Source: J038 sp034437535 (lineage in GTDB: Bacteria > Chloroflexota > Anaerolineae > Aggregatilineales > Phototrophicaceae). From it: DNA of 64,000 bases. The stretch covers positions 6,367 through 70,366 of the forward strand of contig DAOTTZ010000029.1 of the NCBI GenBank assembly GCA_034437535.1, given 5' to 3'. Below the pieces are notes generated by a model, which saw only the letters and a list, made by a program, of their open reading frames with translations, did no database searches and was not told the DNA's origin. Positions 1-7,759 of the stretch are shown piece by piece. Numbering within the stretch: the stretch's first letter is position 1; every line of letters begins with the position of its first letter. A program made the translations under genes and the position numbers.

Positions 1-1038
1 ACCGCGCAAGTACCAACACTCGATTTTATCCGACCCATAACGGACGCAATCCTCAAACGACTCAATCGCGCCTTCATAATTGCGCCGGACGTACTGCATC
101 TGCCCGCGCTGAGCGTAGGCATCGCCATATTCCGGGTTGATCTGTATCGCCCGATCACAATACGGCTGGGCGACATCAAACCGCGCTTGATCCACCCCGG
201 CGTAGACCTGGCACAAGCGCAGATACGCTTTCTCGTTGTCTGGGTCCATCTCCAGGATGCGCTCGTAAGTGGCGATTGCCATTTCCGGCTCGCCGACTTG
301 ATTCAGGTTATAGAGTGCGGCCAGATAAAAGTATGGCGTGACCAGATTCGGGTTTAGGCCGATGGCACGCTCTAATGCTTCGATGGCGGCGCGATAATTG
401 CCCTGGTAGACATACGGCCACTGCATCGACATCTGCACAAAGATGTTGTTCGGGTCGATTTCCTGCGCCCGTGTGACCATGCGAAGCCCTTCCTGCCAGC
501 GGCCCAGGTTGGTATACGCCACACCCTGTGCGGCGTATAAGGGTGCGAAGGTCGGGTCAACGTCTACGCCCTGGATGGCGACCTGAATCGCCTGGGGCGA
601 GTCGGTAAACATCAGGTTGCGGGCCTTCAGCGCGTAACCACGCGGATCATCCGCCGCGACGTCGATGGCGTGTTCGGCGACGATCAACGCCTCTTCGAAG
701 CGTTCCGCTTCCATCAGCATACTACCGTATTCATAGAGGTAATCAATGTTATCCGGGCGTTGCTGTAAAGCATTTTCGAAGGCGATAATCGCGTCGTCCA
801 GGTCTCCCCCATAGAATAATTCCATACCCTGGCGGGCGTAGTTGCTGGCAAAGGGGGTCGCGGTGGGGGCCATGCCGACGGCATCCAGCGCGGCCAATTG
901 CAGACGGTTGAAGTTCAACATGAAGAACACGGCCAATCCCCCCAGCAACAAGCCGATGAGGAACAGGACGCGGGCACCGATGCCGCCACGCCGTCTACCT
1001 GTGAAAAACGAGCGCGAATAATCCCGGCGAATTTGCAT
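1..1038 (-). CDS. TPR-repeat membrane protein, C-terminal part outside window
   Basis: Reading leftwards from an ATG at 1038, the frame stays open to the window edge, giving 346 residues and no stop. The first 20 residues are basic. A single hydrophobic segment follows at about 24-41, then a short linker rich in Thr and Pro. From about residue 65 onward there are repeated TPR-like helix pairs, for example DLDDAIIAFENALQQRP and NYRAAIEALERAIGLNP. TPR arrays mediate protein contacts, and the topology suggests a membrane-anchored scaffold with the repeats on one side of the membrane. It is transcribed divergently from the receiver operon. The partner and the missing C-terminus are unknown. Confidence 0.85.
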   Translation of the reverse strand, partial: MQIRRDYSRSFFTGRRRGGIGARVLFLIGLLLGGLAVFFMLNFNRLQLAALDAVGMAPTATPFASNYARQGMELFYGGDLDDAIIAFENALQQRPDNIDYLYEYGSMLMEAERFEEALIVAEHAIDVAADDPRGYALKARNLMFTDSPQAIQVAIQGVDVDPTFAPLYAAQGVAYTNLGRWQEGLRMVTRAQEIDPNNIFVQMSMQWPYVYQGNYRAAIEALERAIGLNPNLVTPYFYLAALYNLNQVGEPEMAIATYERILEMDPDNEKAYLRLCQVYAGVDQARFDVAQPYCDRAIQINPEYGDAYAQRGQMQYVRRNYEGAIESFEDCVRYGSDKIECWYLRG

Positions 1039-1125
1039 AGACTAACAACCCTCAACTTAATTGACACAAATTGCACCCCACCGGCATCACATCTGGTGAA
1101 AGATGGCAGGATAGACAACTCTACC

Positions 1126-1131
1126 ATTATA
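1126..1131 (-). promoter_or_regulatory. Possible -10 element of the TPR gene
   Basis: The minus strand reads TATAAT here, about 90 bases upstream of the TPR gene start. No convincing -35 hexamer lies 16-18 bases further upstream, so this is only a weak promoter call in the divergent intergenic region 1039-1270. Confidence 0.3.
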
Positions 1132-1270
1132 AAAGATGCTGGTCTTTGATTTTAGGCCCGGCCCGCCAAACTTAACATAATTATTGCAAATCTCAGGGAA
1201 GACTGGCATTTTCCGCCAATTGAGCAGACAATAGAGGCACAATGATGAGTAAATGTAAAAGGGCGATCAG

Positions 1271-1687
1271 ATGACAACATGGATGGTCGTAGAAGACGAG
1301 CCGGATCTGTATGATATGGTGTTGGCGATGTATGACACCCTGGGCGTGAACGGTGTCGCATTCGCCAATGGCGAAGAAGCAATGGAATGGATCGAAGCGG
1401 TGGAAAGTGGGCACTTCCAAGACGAGATCCCGGAGCTAGCCCTGATTGACATCCGGCTACCGGGCAAGGTGAGCGGGGTCGATGTGGCCGAACGGATGCG
1501 CCAGAGCAGTAACCTGGGGCATGCCGCCATCGTCTACATGACCGCGTACCGGTTATCGCCCAAAGACGAGAAAGCCGTCATCGCCCGCGCCGATGCCGAC
1601 AAACTGATCTACAAACCCCTGCCGGAAATCAACGTGTTTGAGACCGTCCTGCGTGATCTCATCAAGCAACGGAATGAGATGGGCTGA
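1271..1687 (+). CDS. Single-domain response regulator (receiver) 1
   Basis: This 138-residue protein is a stand-alone CheY-like receiver. The acidic pocket VVEDEPD lies at 6-12, the phospho-acceptor is Asp60 in ALIDIRLPG, the switch Thr is T91 and the conserved Lys is K115 in YKP. It has no output domain, so it probably acts by binding another protein or as a phosphorelay intermediate. Its stop overlaps the start of the next receiver by one base (TGATG), which implies coupled translation. The two receivers share the same length and the same key positions, so they arose by tandem duplication. No histidine kinase gene lies in the cluster. Confidence 0.9.
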   Translation: MTTWMVVEDEPDLYDMVLAMYDTLGVNGVAFANGEEAMEWIEAVESGHFQDEIPELALIDIRLPGKVSGVDVAERMRQSSNLGHAAIVYMTAYRLSPKDEKAVIARADADKLIYKPLPEINVFETVLRDLIKQRNEMG

Positions 1688-2103
1688 TGTCTACCTGGAT
1701 GTTGCTAGAGGACGAACCCGACCTGTACGATATGATCCTGGCAATGTATGAAGTCATGGGCATTGGCGGGGTCGCCTTCGGCACCGGGGAAGACGCGGTT
1801 GATTGGATCCGGGAAGTAGATAGCGGGCGATATACTGACGAATTGCCAGAACTGGCCCTCTTAGACATTCGAATGCCCGATCACATCAACGGGGTGATGG
1901 TCGCGGCCCGGTTACGAGAAAGCGCGGTCTTGAATGATCTCGTCATCGTGATGATGACCGCTTACCGCATGAACCCGGACGAAGAAAAAGATCTAATCGA
2001 ACAGGCCGGCGCGGATTTCTTGATCTACAAACCCCTGCCCAAGCTGGACGAATTGCATTATATCCTCAACGGCTTGCTGTTGAAGAAGCGCGACGATGAG
2101 TAA
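1687..2103 (+). CDS. Single-domain response regulator (receiver) 2
   Basis: This is a second 138-residue receiver, colinear with the preceding one. It has the acidic pocket LLEDEPD, Asp60 in ALLDIRMPD, Thr91 and Lys115. All catalytic positions are kept, so both copies should be phosphorylatable. The pair differ mainly in the surface around alpha-4/beta-5, which usually decides partner choice. Its last eight bases overlap the next gene, pointing to one coupled operon from 1271 to 4478. The cognate kinase is not in the window. Confidence 0.9.
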   Translation: MSTWMLLEDEPDLYDMILAMYEVMGIGGVAFGTGEDAVDWIREVDSGRYTDELPELALLDIRMPDHINGVMVAARLRESAVLNDLVIVMMTAYRMNPDEEKDLIEQAGADFLIYKPLPKLDELHYILNGLLLKKRDDE

Positions 2104-3292
2104 TGTGCTTGCCAGCCTGAACGAAGCCTTCTTGAATCAGATCCTGGCGGGGTACATCGACCAATTCAGCGGCTCACGGGTCATCCGCACTGCTTCGGTG
2201 ATGATCACTTACACCGCGTTAGATAATCCGGTCTTCACGCTACCCCACAGCGGGGATAGCGGCTTTATCATCCAGGTGCCCACGCTGGATATTCGGCTTT
2301 ATCGTTACCGGGATGGCGAACGCGGGCCGGAACTGGGCGGGAGTCAGTTTGAATTGACCGTGCGCGGTAATTTCCGGCTACAGCCCCCACGTAATAGCGA
2401 CCCTGGCGGAAGCATCCAGATCCACATTGACGACTGTGAGGTCAACGGCGGCAACCCGATTGGGCGGGCCATCGTGAGTCTGTATATCAACAACACCGTG
2501 ATCCCGGCGTTAAAGGCCCGCCTGCCCGCCGTTAAAATCCCCAACCTGCGGCAGTTGCTCGGCTTCCCGGTGACGGTAGACCGCGTGCATACCGCCAACC
2601 GGCAACTTTATCTGCTGATGACCGTGCCCGATGCCCCACACCCGGCCACGCCACCGCCCGTCATCACCCAGACTGACGAACCAAGTGTGTTCATCTGCGC
2701 GACAGATGCCGCCATCACCGCATCCCAGGCCAGCTTTAAGGTCAAGCGCGGGGTAGACGAAGACACCGATTTCCCCCTGCCGATGGGCGTCAAGTTGGGA
2801 TTGGCATCCTTGCATCTGGTGGGGTACGTCCAGGCAGACGACCTGAACGTTCGCATCCACAGCGGCGAACCATCCTGTGGGGTCAACCTGACGGCCAGTG
2901 CCGGCCTCAAAGTCGGGATGAAGCCCCTCGGCCAGTACGATCTCGGACTTAAACCACGCATCACACCGCCCCGCTTTAGCCTGGATCTCAAATCAAACGA
3001 CGAACGAATCTATGCCGTCATCCAGATGGAGTCGAGTCCGCTGGTGAATTGGGAGATTCCCGGCATCCCGCGTGTCATTCAACCGGCCCTGCGTGATCTG
3101 CTCGGCTGGGTTGATTCGTCGATGAGCATGGTATACGACACGCTGGATGCTGGCCTACGAGTCATTCGTATTCCGATTGTCTCATTCGCGGATTGGTCGT
3201 ATCTTATGCATGTGGAACAGGTGCGCTTTGAAGGCAACAGCGTGCTGGTGCATCTGGTGGCCGATCAACGTGAGGAGGAGGTACCATCATAA
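2096..3292 (+). CDS. Hypothetical protein in receiver operon, 398 aa
   Basis: I do not recognise this family. It has no signal peptide and no clear membrane segment. The sequence is rich in beta-strand-like alternation. Two halves look loosely repeated: each has a stretch with a hydrophobic helix and a downstream Leu-Leu-Gly (NLRQLLGFPV near 150 and ALRDLLGWVD near 320). Alternating long beta strands with amphipathic helices might suggest a lipid-binding TULIP-type fold, but that is a guess. Translational coupling to two receivers upstream and a Uma2 gene downstream makes it a candidate partner of the receivers. Confidence 0.6.
   Translation: MSNVLASLNEAFLNQILAGYIDQFSGSRVIRTASVMITYTALDNPVFTLPHSGDSGFIIQVPTLDIRLYRYRDGERGPELGGSQFELTVRGNFRLQPPRNSDPGGSIQIHIDDCEVNGGNPIGRAIVSLYINNTVIPALKARLPAVKIPNLRQLLGFPVTVDRVHTANRQLYLLMTVPDAPHPATPPPVITQTDEPSVFICATDAAITASQASFKVKRGVDEDTDFPLPMGVKLGLASLHLVGYVQADDLNVRIHSGEPSCGVNLTASAGLKVGMKPLGQYDLGLKPRITPPRFSLDLKSNDERIYAVIQMESSPLVNWEIPGIPRVIQPALRDLLGWVDSSMSMVYDTLDAGLRVIRIPIVSFADWSYLMHVEQVRFEGNSVLVHLVADQREEEVPS
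3276..3282 (+). promoter_or_regulatory. Strong Shine-Dalgarno site for the Uma2 gene
   Basis: AGGAGGT lies within the tail of the 398-aa gene. In the Uma2 frame the first codons at normal spacing are ATC at 3286 and ATA at 3289. The first in-frame ATG is at 3370, about 88 bases away. The site therefore argues that translation of the Uma2 protein starts at a non-ATG codon near 3286-3291. Confidence 0.5.
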
Positions 3293-3369
3293 GCGGTCAA
3301 ACCGTTCGCATCCCGCAGAGCTTCCCGGCGGGCACCGTCGTCGCGGTCGCCGTCAGTGAAGCGGATTAC

Positions 3370-3945
3370 ATGGCAACCTATGCCGAGACCTTTCATGAGT
3401 GGATTGATGGAGTCGTGGTCAAGATGTCACCTGTCACGTTGCGTCATGCGCAAATCGTAGATTATCTGCGCCACCTGCTCCAGACCTATTGTTCGCTCCG
3501 TCCGGTGGCACAGGTGCTCAGTGAGCCATTTGTCATGCGGCTTGATCTGGGTGACCGCATCAGCCGCCGAGAGCCAGATCTACAGGTGATCTTAAACGCC
3601 AACCGTGCGCGAGTTCAAGCCACGTACACCGATGGCCCGGCAGATATTTGCATCGAGGTAGTCTCCCCTGGCAGTGTGGCGATTGACTACGGCGAAAAGC
3701 TAGTCGAGTACGAAGCGGGTGGCGTACAAGAATACTGGATCATCGACCCGGAACGGCAATTGTGCCACTTTTACCGCCGTCAGGGAGATTATTACCAACC
3801 GATCCCGCGTACTGATGCCCACACGACCCCGCTTTTGCCCGCATTTCGGCTGGATATTGCGACCCTGTGGGCGGATGATCTACCAGATATTCTGGATGTG
3901 GTCGAAATAGTGAAGGTCATGCTGGCGGAGGATGAAACCAGATGA
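3370..3945 (+). CDS. Uma2-family (DUF820) restriction-endonuclease-like protein
   Basis: Uma2 proteins have a PD-(D/E)xK nuclease-like fold and are abundant in Cyanobacteria and Chloroflexota. Their cellular role is mostly unknown. Visible hallmarks are the N-terminal W-I-D-G..V-K-MSP segment, REPDLQVI (catalytic Asp), then IEVVSPGS with the Glu, a spaced D..K..EY, and EYWIIDPE. From this ATG the protein is 191 residues, but the frame is open back to 3274. The upstream residues, ending VAVSEADY, resemble the start of the family (a strand followed by a Ser-Glu-x-x-Tyr/Phe helix). The true start is therefore probably 3286 or 3289. The stop overlaps the next start (ATGA). Confidence 0.85.
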   Translation: MATYAETFHEWIDGVVVKMSPVTLRHAQIVDYLRHLLQTYCSLRPVAQVLSEPFVMRLDLGDRISRREPDLQVILNANRARVQATYTDGPADICIEVVSPGSVAIDYGEKLVEYEAGGVQEYWIIDPERQLCHFYRRQGDYYQPIPRTDAHTTPLLPAFRLDIATLWADDLPDILDVVEIVKVMLAEDETR

Positions 3946-4478
3946 GCGGTGGTGAGCTTTACGTCTTAGCGTTACAGATCGGCCTGGGGTACTTACTGCC
4001 GGGGGCGGCCTTGCTCCGGGCGATTTATATGGGCTTGCGTGGTCGCCTGCCGGAGGGCCTGCGCGACATCGCCATCGCCGCTTTCATCGCCGGCCTGGGG
4101 TCGATCATGGATGGTGACGCCGAAGATCTGGGCCAGGCGTTGTTTGAAGTCGTCGGGAACGCGGTCTTCGTCGGCGGCGTGCTGACCTTTACCCTGGTTT
4201 ATCTGCTCAAGTTACCCAACCTCGGCCCCTGGGTTGATGGCATTATCGGCGGGTCGCTCGGTTTCATCGTGTGGATCGTGTCAGTTTATATCTTTAACAA
4301 CCCCTGGCCGACGTGGAGCGGACCATTAACCGCCGTCGCCGGGGCGATGATCTTCATCGGTCTGCGCTCACTCATCCGGCGGATGGCGGATCTACTGCGG
4401 TTAGCTCGTCGCTTGATCCTGGTGGGTGGGGTTCTGGGGGTGATCGGGGTCGGGCTGTGGTTGCTCACCGCTGGCTGA
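3942..4478 (+). CDS. Multi-pass membrane protein, 178 aa
   Basis: A hydrophobic protein with about five predicted membrane helices (near 6-25, 42-56, 68-88, 98-118 and 125-143) and a final one at about 158-176 after an Arg-rich loop (RSLIRRMADLLRLARR). No known domain is recognised. It starts inside the Uma2 stop codon, so it is the last member of the coupled receiver operon. It may be the membrane end of whatever the receivers control, but that is inferred only from position. Its 3' end overlaps the convergent oxidoreductase gene by 14 bases. Confidence 0.7.
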   Translation: MSGGELYVLALQIGLGYLLPGAALLRAIYMGLRGRLPEGLRDIAIAAFIAGLGSIMDGDAEDLGQALFEVVGNAVFVGGVLTFTLVYLLKLPNLGPWVDGIIGGSLGFIVWIVSVYIFNNPWPTWSGPLTAVAGAMIFIGLRSLIRRMADLLRLARRLILVGGVLGVIGVGLWLLTAG

Positions 4479-5601
4479 TGCGCTTGAGTCGCTCCCCGGC
4501 CAGCCGCGCCCCGATGATGTTACGAGCCACCGGCCCAATCTCCAATTCTGCCAATGCACCAGCCACATACAATCCATCCGCCCAACAAAGCGTCTCATCA
4601 ACCACTGGATAACCGCACCCGGCCACCGGCAGATCGTAGCGCGTGATGGCGTCAGCCAGCCAGGCCCCACCCGGTCGCGCCGGTTCGAAGCCGGTACATA
4701 GCACAACCTGATCCGCCTGGATTGAGTCACCATCGGCCAGGGTCAGGGTCGAGTCCGTCAGCGCGACGCCTTCCCCCCGGTGGATGCGTAAGCGTCCGGC
4801 GGCTTGAGCTTTCTGCAAAGCGGTGTGAATGTCCGGCGGGATCGAGCCGGTATGCCGCGCATCACGGATCATGCGCCGCCGTTCGGCATAATCATCAGTC
4901 GCGTGAAACGCATCCAGGCAGAGCGACGTCACCCAGCACGGATCGCTGTCAAAATCATGCACCCGGAGCGGATGGCGCGTCAACAACGTCACGTCACGCT
5001 CTGCCGATAGCCGGAGTGCGGTCTGCGCCGCGCTGATGCCGCCGCCAATTACGACACACGCCGGGCCATCATCCAGCATGAAACCCGGCGCGAAAATGTG
5101 CTGAACATGCGGCCAGGGCGCGGCCCAACCGGGCACCCGTAATGCATCAGACGCCCCGATTGCCAGGATCACCCGGCGGGCGACTAACCGGCTGTCGTCA
5201 GTCTCGACCTGCCAGCCGTTCGAGTGGCGCAGTAACCGCCGGGCCTGCCCGCGAATCATCAGATCTGGGATCGCGTAACGCGCTAGCAGATAATCAGTAT
5301 AAGCGCGGAACAATGCCAGCGCGGGTCGCTCATAACGCGGGATCGACTCATCCAGCGGACGCCCCCGTTTGGTCTGACGAAAGGTACGGATTGAGAACGG
5401 GTCAAAGTGCAGGTGATGCACCCCCGGCGACCGTAGATAGGTCATCCCGACTGCCGCCGTCATTTGACGCCAGCGGGCCAACGGTACCGGGTGCGGATCC
5501 AGCAGGCGCACCCGGTCACGCGGCACACGGTCCCGCCCGATGAGTGCGACCGCCAACGAGACACCCTGCACCCCCGCGCCGATAATCAGCCAATCAAACA
5601 T
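4465..5601 (-). CDS. FAD/NAD(P)-binding oxidoreductase (flavin monooxygenase-like)
   Basis: 378 residues. An N-terminal Rossmann motif LIIGAGVQGVS (about 5-15) binds FAD. A second dinucleotide motif, CVVIGGGISAAQTAL (near 180), would bind NAD(P)H. A third conserved stretch, VVLCTGFEPARPG, is typical of the end of the FAD domain. The layout matches small flavin monooxygenase or lysine N-hydroxylase-like proteins that act on an unknown substrate. No siderophore or amine pathway genes are adjacent. It is convergent with the receiver operon and is followed upstream by the glyoxalase-like gene, nine bases apart, which may be co-transcribed. Confidence 0.8.
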   Translation of the reverse strand: MFDWLIIGAGVQGVSLAVALIGRDRVPRDRVRLLDPHPVPLARWRQMTAAVGMTYLRSPGVHHLHFDPFSIRTFRQTKRGRPLDESIPRYERPALALFRAYTDYLLARYAIPDLMIRGQARRLLRHSNGWQVETDDSRLVARRVILAIGASDALRVPGWAAPWPHVQHIFAPGFMLDDGPACVVIGGGISAAQTALRLSAERDVTLLTRHPLRVHDFDSDPCWVTSLCLDAFHATDDYAERRRMIRDARHTGSIPPDIHTALQKAQAAGRLRIHRGEGVALTDSTLTLADGDSIQADQVVLCTGFEPARPGGAWLADAITRYDLPVAGCGYPVVDETLCWADGLYVAGALAELEIGPVARNIIGARLAGERLKRISQR

Positions 5602-5609
5602 TTAGTCTT

Positions 5610-6386
5610 TTAGTCTTCGGTTTCACGACTACCGACGATAATCAGTTGCGCCCCATGTAAGGACTCGGTCGGCAGGCGTTTATACATCTCACCCGGCCCG
5701 GTGAGGATCGCCCGCCACACACTATCCCCACGCTGTTGGTGGATCTCCTGCAACAGGTCGGTGGTTGGCGCGATCACGCTGATCTCGACATCGGCCACCC
5801 GCAAAATACCGGTCTCTGCATCCGGCGTCACGCCGAAGGTGGCCGCCAATTGCGCTTGCACCGCCGCTGGATCTGCCGCGACATGGAGCAGAGACCGCAC
5901 ACCCAGGGCCAGGTTCGCATGGGTGACTCGTTCTTCCGCACCGGGGATTCGCAAGTGTCGCTCGGTCTCGTCGCTAATCAAGATCACGGTCACCCCACCG
6001 ATCACCAGCCGGGCCAACCGCCACTTTAGCACCACCCCATCGTCACGGGTGCGCTGGCCGGCGGTTACCTCTGGTGCAGATACGCCCCGGTCGCGCAGGC
6101 CCTGCACTGCCGCGTCCAGGTCATCCACCTGGAAAGCGTAGCCGATGATGCCTTCGGTGTTCTTCAGCATAGCGGCGAAATCTGTCGTCGTCGTCCCGGC
6201 TTCCGGCTTCTCCCCGGTCGGGGCGATCAACTCCAGGTAAGATCCATCACGCAGACTGATAATCGCGTTATGGGTCGTCCCGGCGGCATGTTGGCCGCCC
6301 GAATGCACCGTAAAACCAGTGGCTTCATAATCTTGCATCGCATCTTTCAGCGTTTTAACGCCAATAATGATGTGATCAAATCGCAT
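5610..6386 (-). CDS. Glyoxalase-like (VOC superfamily) protein
   Basis: About 258 residues starting at MRFDHIIIGVKTL. The frame extends 16 codons further upstream, but that part is not conserved-looking and starts mid-spacer. The protein has two vicinal-oxygen-chelate halves: HIIIGVKTLKDAMQDYE at the N-terminus with GSYLELIAP, and a second near HANLALGVRSL. This resembles the glyoxalase-like domain family PF13468, often found as single enzymes or binding proteins of unknown substrate. A candidate metal ligand is His5. It probably shares a transcript with the FAD oxidoreductase downstream. Confidence 0.75.
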   Translation of the reverse strand: MRFDHIIIGVKTLKDAMQDYEATGFTVHSGGQHAAGTTHNAIISLRDGSYLELIAPTGEKPEAGTTTTDFAAMLKNTEGIIGYAFQVDDLDAAVQGLRDRGVSAPEVTAGQRTRDDGVVLKWRLARLVIGGVTVILISDETERHLRIPGAEERVTHANLALGVRSLLHVAADPAAVQAQLAATFGVTPDAETGILRVADVEISVIAPTTDLLQEIHQQRGDSVWRAILTGPGEMYKRLPTESLHGAQLIIVGSRETED

Positions 6387-6465
6387 AATTCGACGTCCCC
6401 AAAGTAACAAACTTGATATTATATTGTAGCCCAATTTGCGATTATACCCTAACCAGACTCATGAA

Positions 6466-7296
6466 TTAATAATAAATAATGGCATATACAATTGTGCCGA
6501 CGAAGTGAGCATCCGCCCGCTGAAAGAGATACGCGGGTGACGCCGGTGTGTAAAGTTGAAGCAACCTGTCGAAATCATCAACCGGCAGATGTGGGCGGAT
6601 CAATGGCGCGGTGTGACAGGCAAACAACGCAGAAAGATAATCAACCACCGGCGGCGGAAACGGCGGGCGATAACTGACAGAAGCCACCGCAACTTGCAGA
6701 TCCAACCGGCGGCAGGCGGCATAAAATGCCGCTTCGTAGCGGGTGCCAGCGGCATAGTCAGTCTCGTTGATGGCTTGCTCGTAGGCGGCATCCACCCGTG
6801 CTTGCAGGCCACGATCCCAGGCGTAAAGCGTGGGCCGGATGATGTTGTTCGTCTCCAGCAAGAGCACGCCCCCCGGCTTGAGCATCTGCCGGGCTGATTC
6901 TAAATGCGGGAACAAGTCTAAAAACGGATTTCCCACATATAACACATCAAAGCTGGCAGGCGGGAAGGGTAAAGGCCGCAAGACATCGCCTTGCCGGAAG
7001 TTCAGCCGGTCGTCGGGTGGGCCAGTCTGGGCCAGTTCGTCCGCGTCGATCTCAATACCGGTGACGTGGGCTACGCCAGCATCCAGCAACAACCGGCTCT
7101 TGGTACCGCTACCACAAGCCAGGTCGAGCGCGTCACCCCGCAGGCCGACGGTCGCCATCATTTGCCGCAGGGCCGGCGCGTAAAATTGCGCGGTCAACCG
7201 GGTGATGGCCGCCCATAATGCCGTTTGGTATCGTTCTTGTTCGGGGTGGTCAGGATCCTGAGCCAATGCCGGGATCAAATGGGGTGGGATCAACAT
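6466..7296 (-). CDS. Class I SAM-dependent methyltransferase
   Basis: About 276 residues from ATG at 7296; an in-frame TTG lies five codons upstream. Motif I is ALDLACGSGT, followed by the acidic end of strand 2 in VTGIEIDADEL and a motif IV-like stretch in FDVLYVGNPFLDL. The substrate is unknown. The C-terminal third is rich in aromatic and proline residues (SYRPPFPPPVVDYL), which may form a substrate lid. It lies 48 bases downstream of L28 in the same direction, but a hairpin between them probably limits read-through. Confidence 0.8.
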   Translation of the reverse strand: MLIPPHLIPALAQDPDHPEQERYQTALWAAITRLTAQFYAPALRQMMATVGLRGDALDLACGSGTKSRLLLDAGVAHVTGIEIDADELAQTGPPDDRLNFRQGDVLRPLPFPPASFDVLYVGNPFLDLFPHLESARQMLKPGGVLLLETNNIIRPTLYAWDRGLQARVDAAYEQAINETDYAAGTRYEAAFYAACRRLDLQVAVASVSYRPPFPPPVVDYLSALFACHTAPLIRPHLPVDDFDRLLQLYTPASPAYLFQRADAHFVGTIVYAIIYY

Positions 7297-7312
7297 GATG
7301 AGACAAGACAAA

Positions 7313-7335
7313 CGCCGCCGATATAAGCGGCGGCG
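7313..7335 (-). terminator. Hairpin terminator after L28
   Basis: A perfect 8-bp stem, CGCCGCCG against CGGCGGCG, with a 7-nt loop. On the minus strand it is followed by TTTGTCTTGTCT, a weak U-rich tract. It lies between the L28 stop and the methyltransferase start. Confidence 0.6.
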
Positions 7336-7344
7336 CGGCGGTGC

Positions 7345-7584
7345 CTAAAGCACACTTTTCAATGTGCGGCCCTGACGTGCTAAAAATTCTTGCACGCCGA
7401 TCTTGTCAATCGTCTTGATCTCTTTCGCTGTCACCTTCAAGCGCACCCACCGGTCGAGTTCCGGCACGTAGAAGCGTTTATTCTGGATGTTGGGCTTCCA
7501 CTTTCTGCGGGTGGCCTTCATGGAGTGACTGCGGTTATTGCCGAATTGCGGCTTAACGCCTGTAACTTTACGTTTGCCCGGCAT
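7345..7584 (-). CDS. rpmB: 50S ribosomal protein L28
   Basis: 79 residues beginning MPGKRKVTG, with the L28 signature of basic N-terminus, GNNRSHSMKATRRKWKPN and the KRFYVPEL segment. L28 binds 23S rRNA in the large subunit. The start is fixed by GGAGGT four bases upstream of the ATG; a start four codons further upstream would place that site inside the coding region. No zinc-binding CxxC pair is present, so this is the zinc-independent form. It is monocistronic, with a hairpin directly downstream. Confidence 0.95.
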   Translation of the reverse strand: MPGKRKVTGVKPQFGNNRSHSMKATRRKWKPNIQNKRFYVPELDRWVRLKVTAKEIKTIDKIGVQEFLARQGRTLKSVL

Positions 7585-7683
7585 GAGTACCTCCATAACA
7601 GCTTGCTTTGACTCCGATATTGTAATGCATCCTGGCGCGGAAAGGTAGTGTAGACCCGCTGATTACCCATCATCAAGCTACGC

Positions 7684-7715
7684 TTGCCCCCCGTCCGGGT
7701 GGAGTGAGCTATAAT
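7684..7715 (+). promoter_or_regulatory. Possible promoter of the substrate-binding protein gene
   Basis: TATAAT at 7710-7715 is preceded by TTGCCC at 7684-7689 with a 20-base spacer, longer than ideal. It lies 45 bases upstream of the gene start. Confidence 0.35.
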
Positions 7716-7759
7716 GGCGGTGAATTTTGGCAACGACATCAATCAAGAGAGAGACCGAT

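Noticed and set aside
898..1149. 83-codon plus-strand frame at the divergent gap
   Set aside because: It overlaps the start of the TPR gene and has no ribosome site or similarity.
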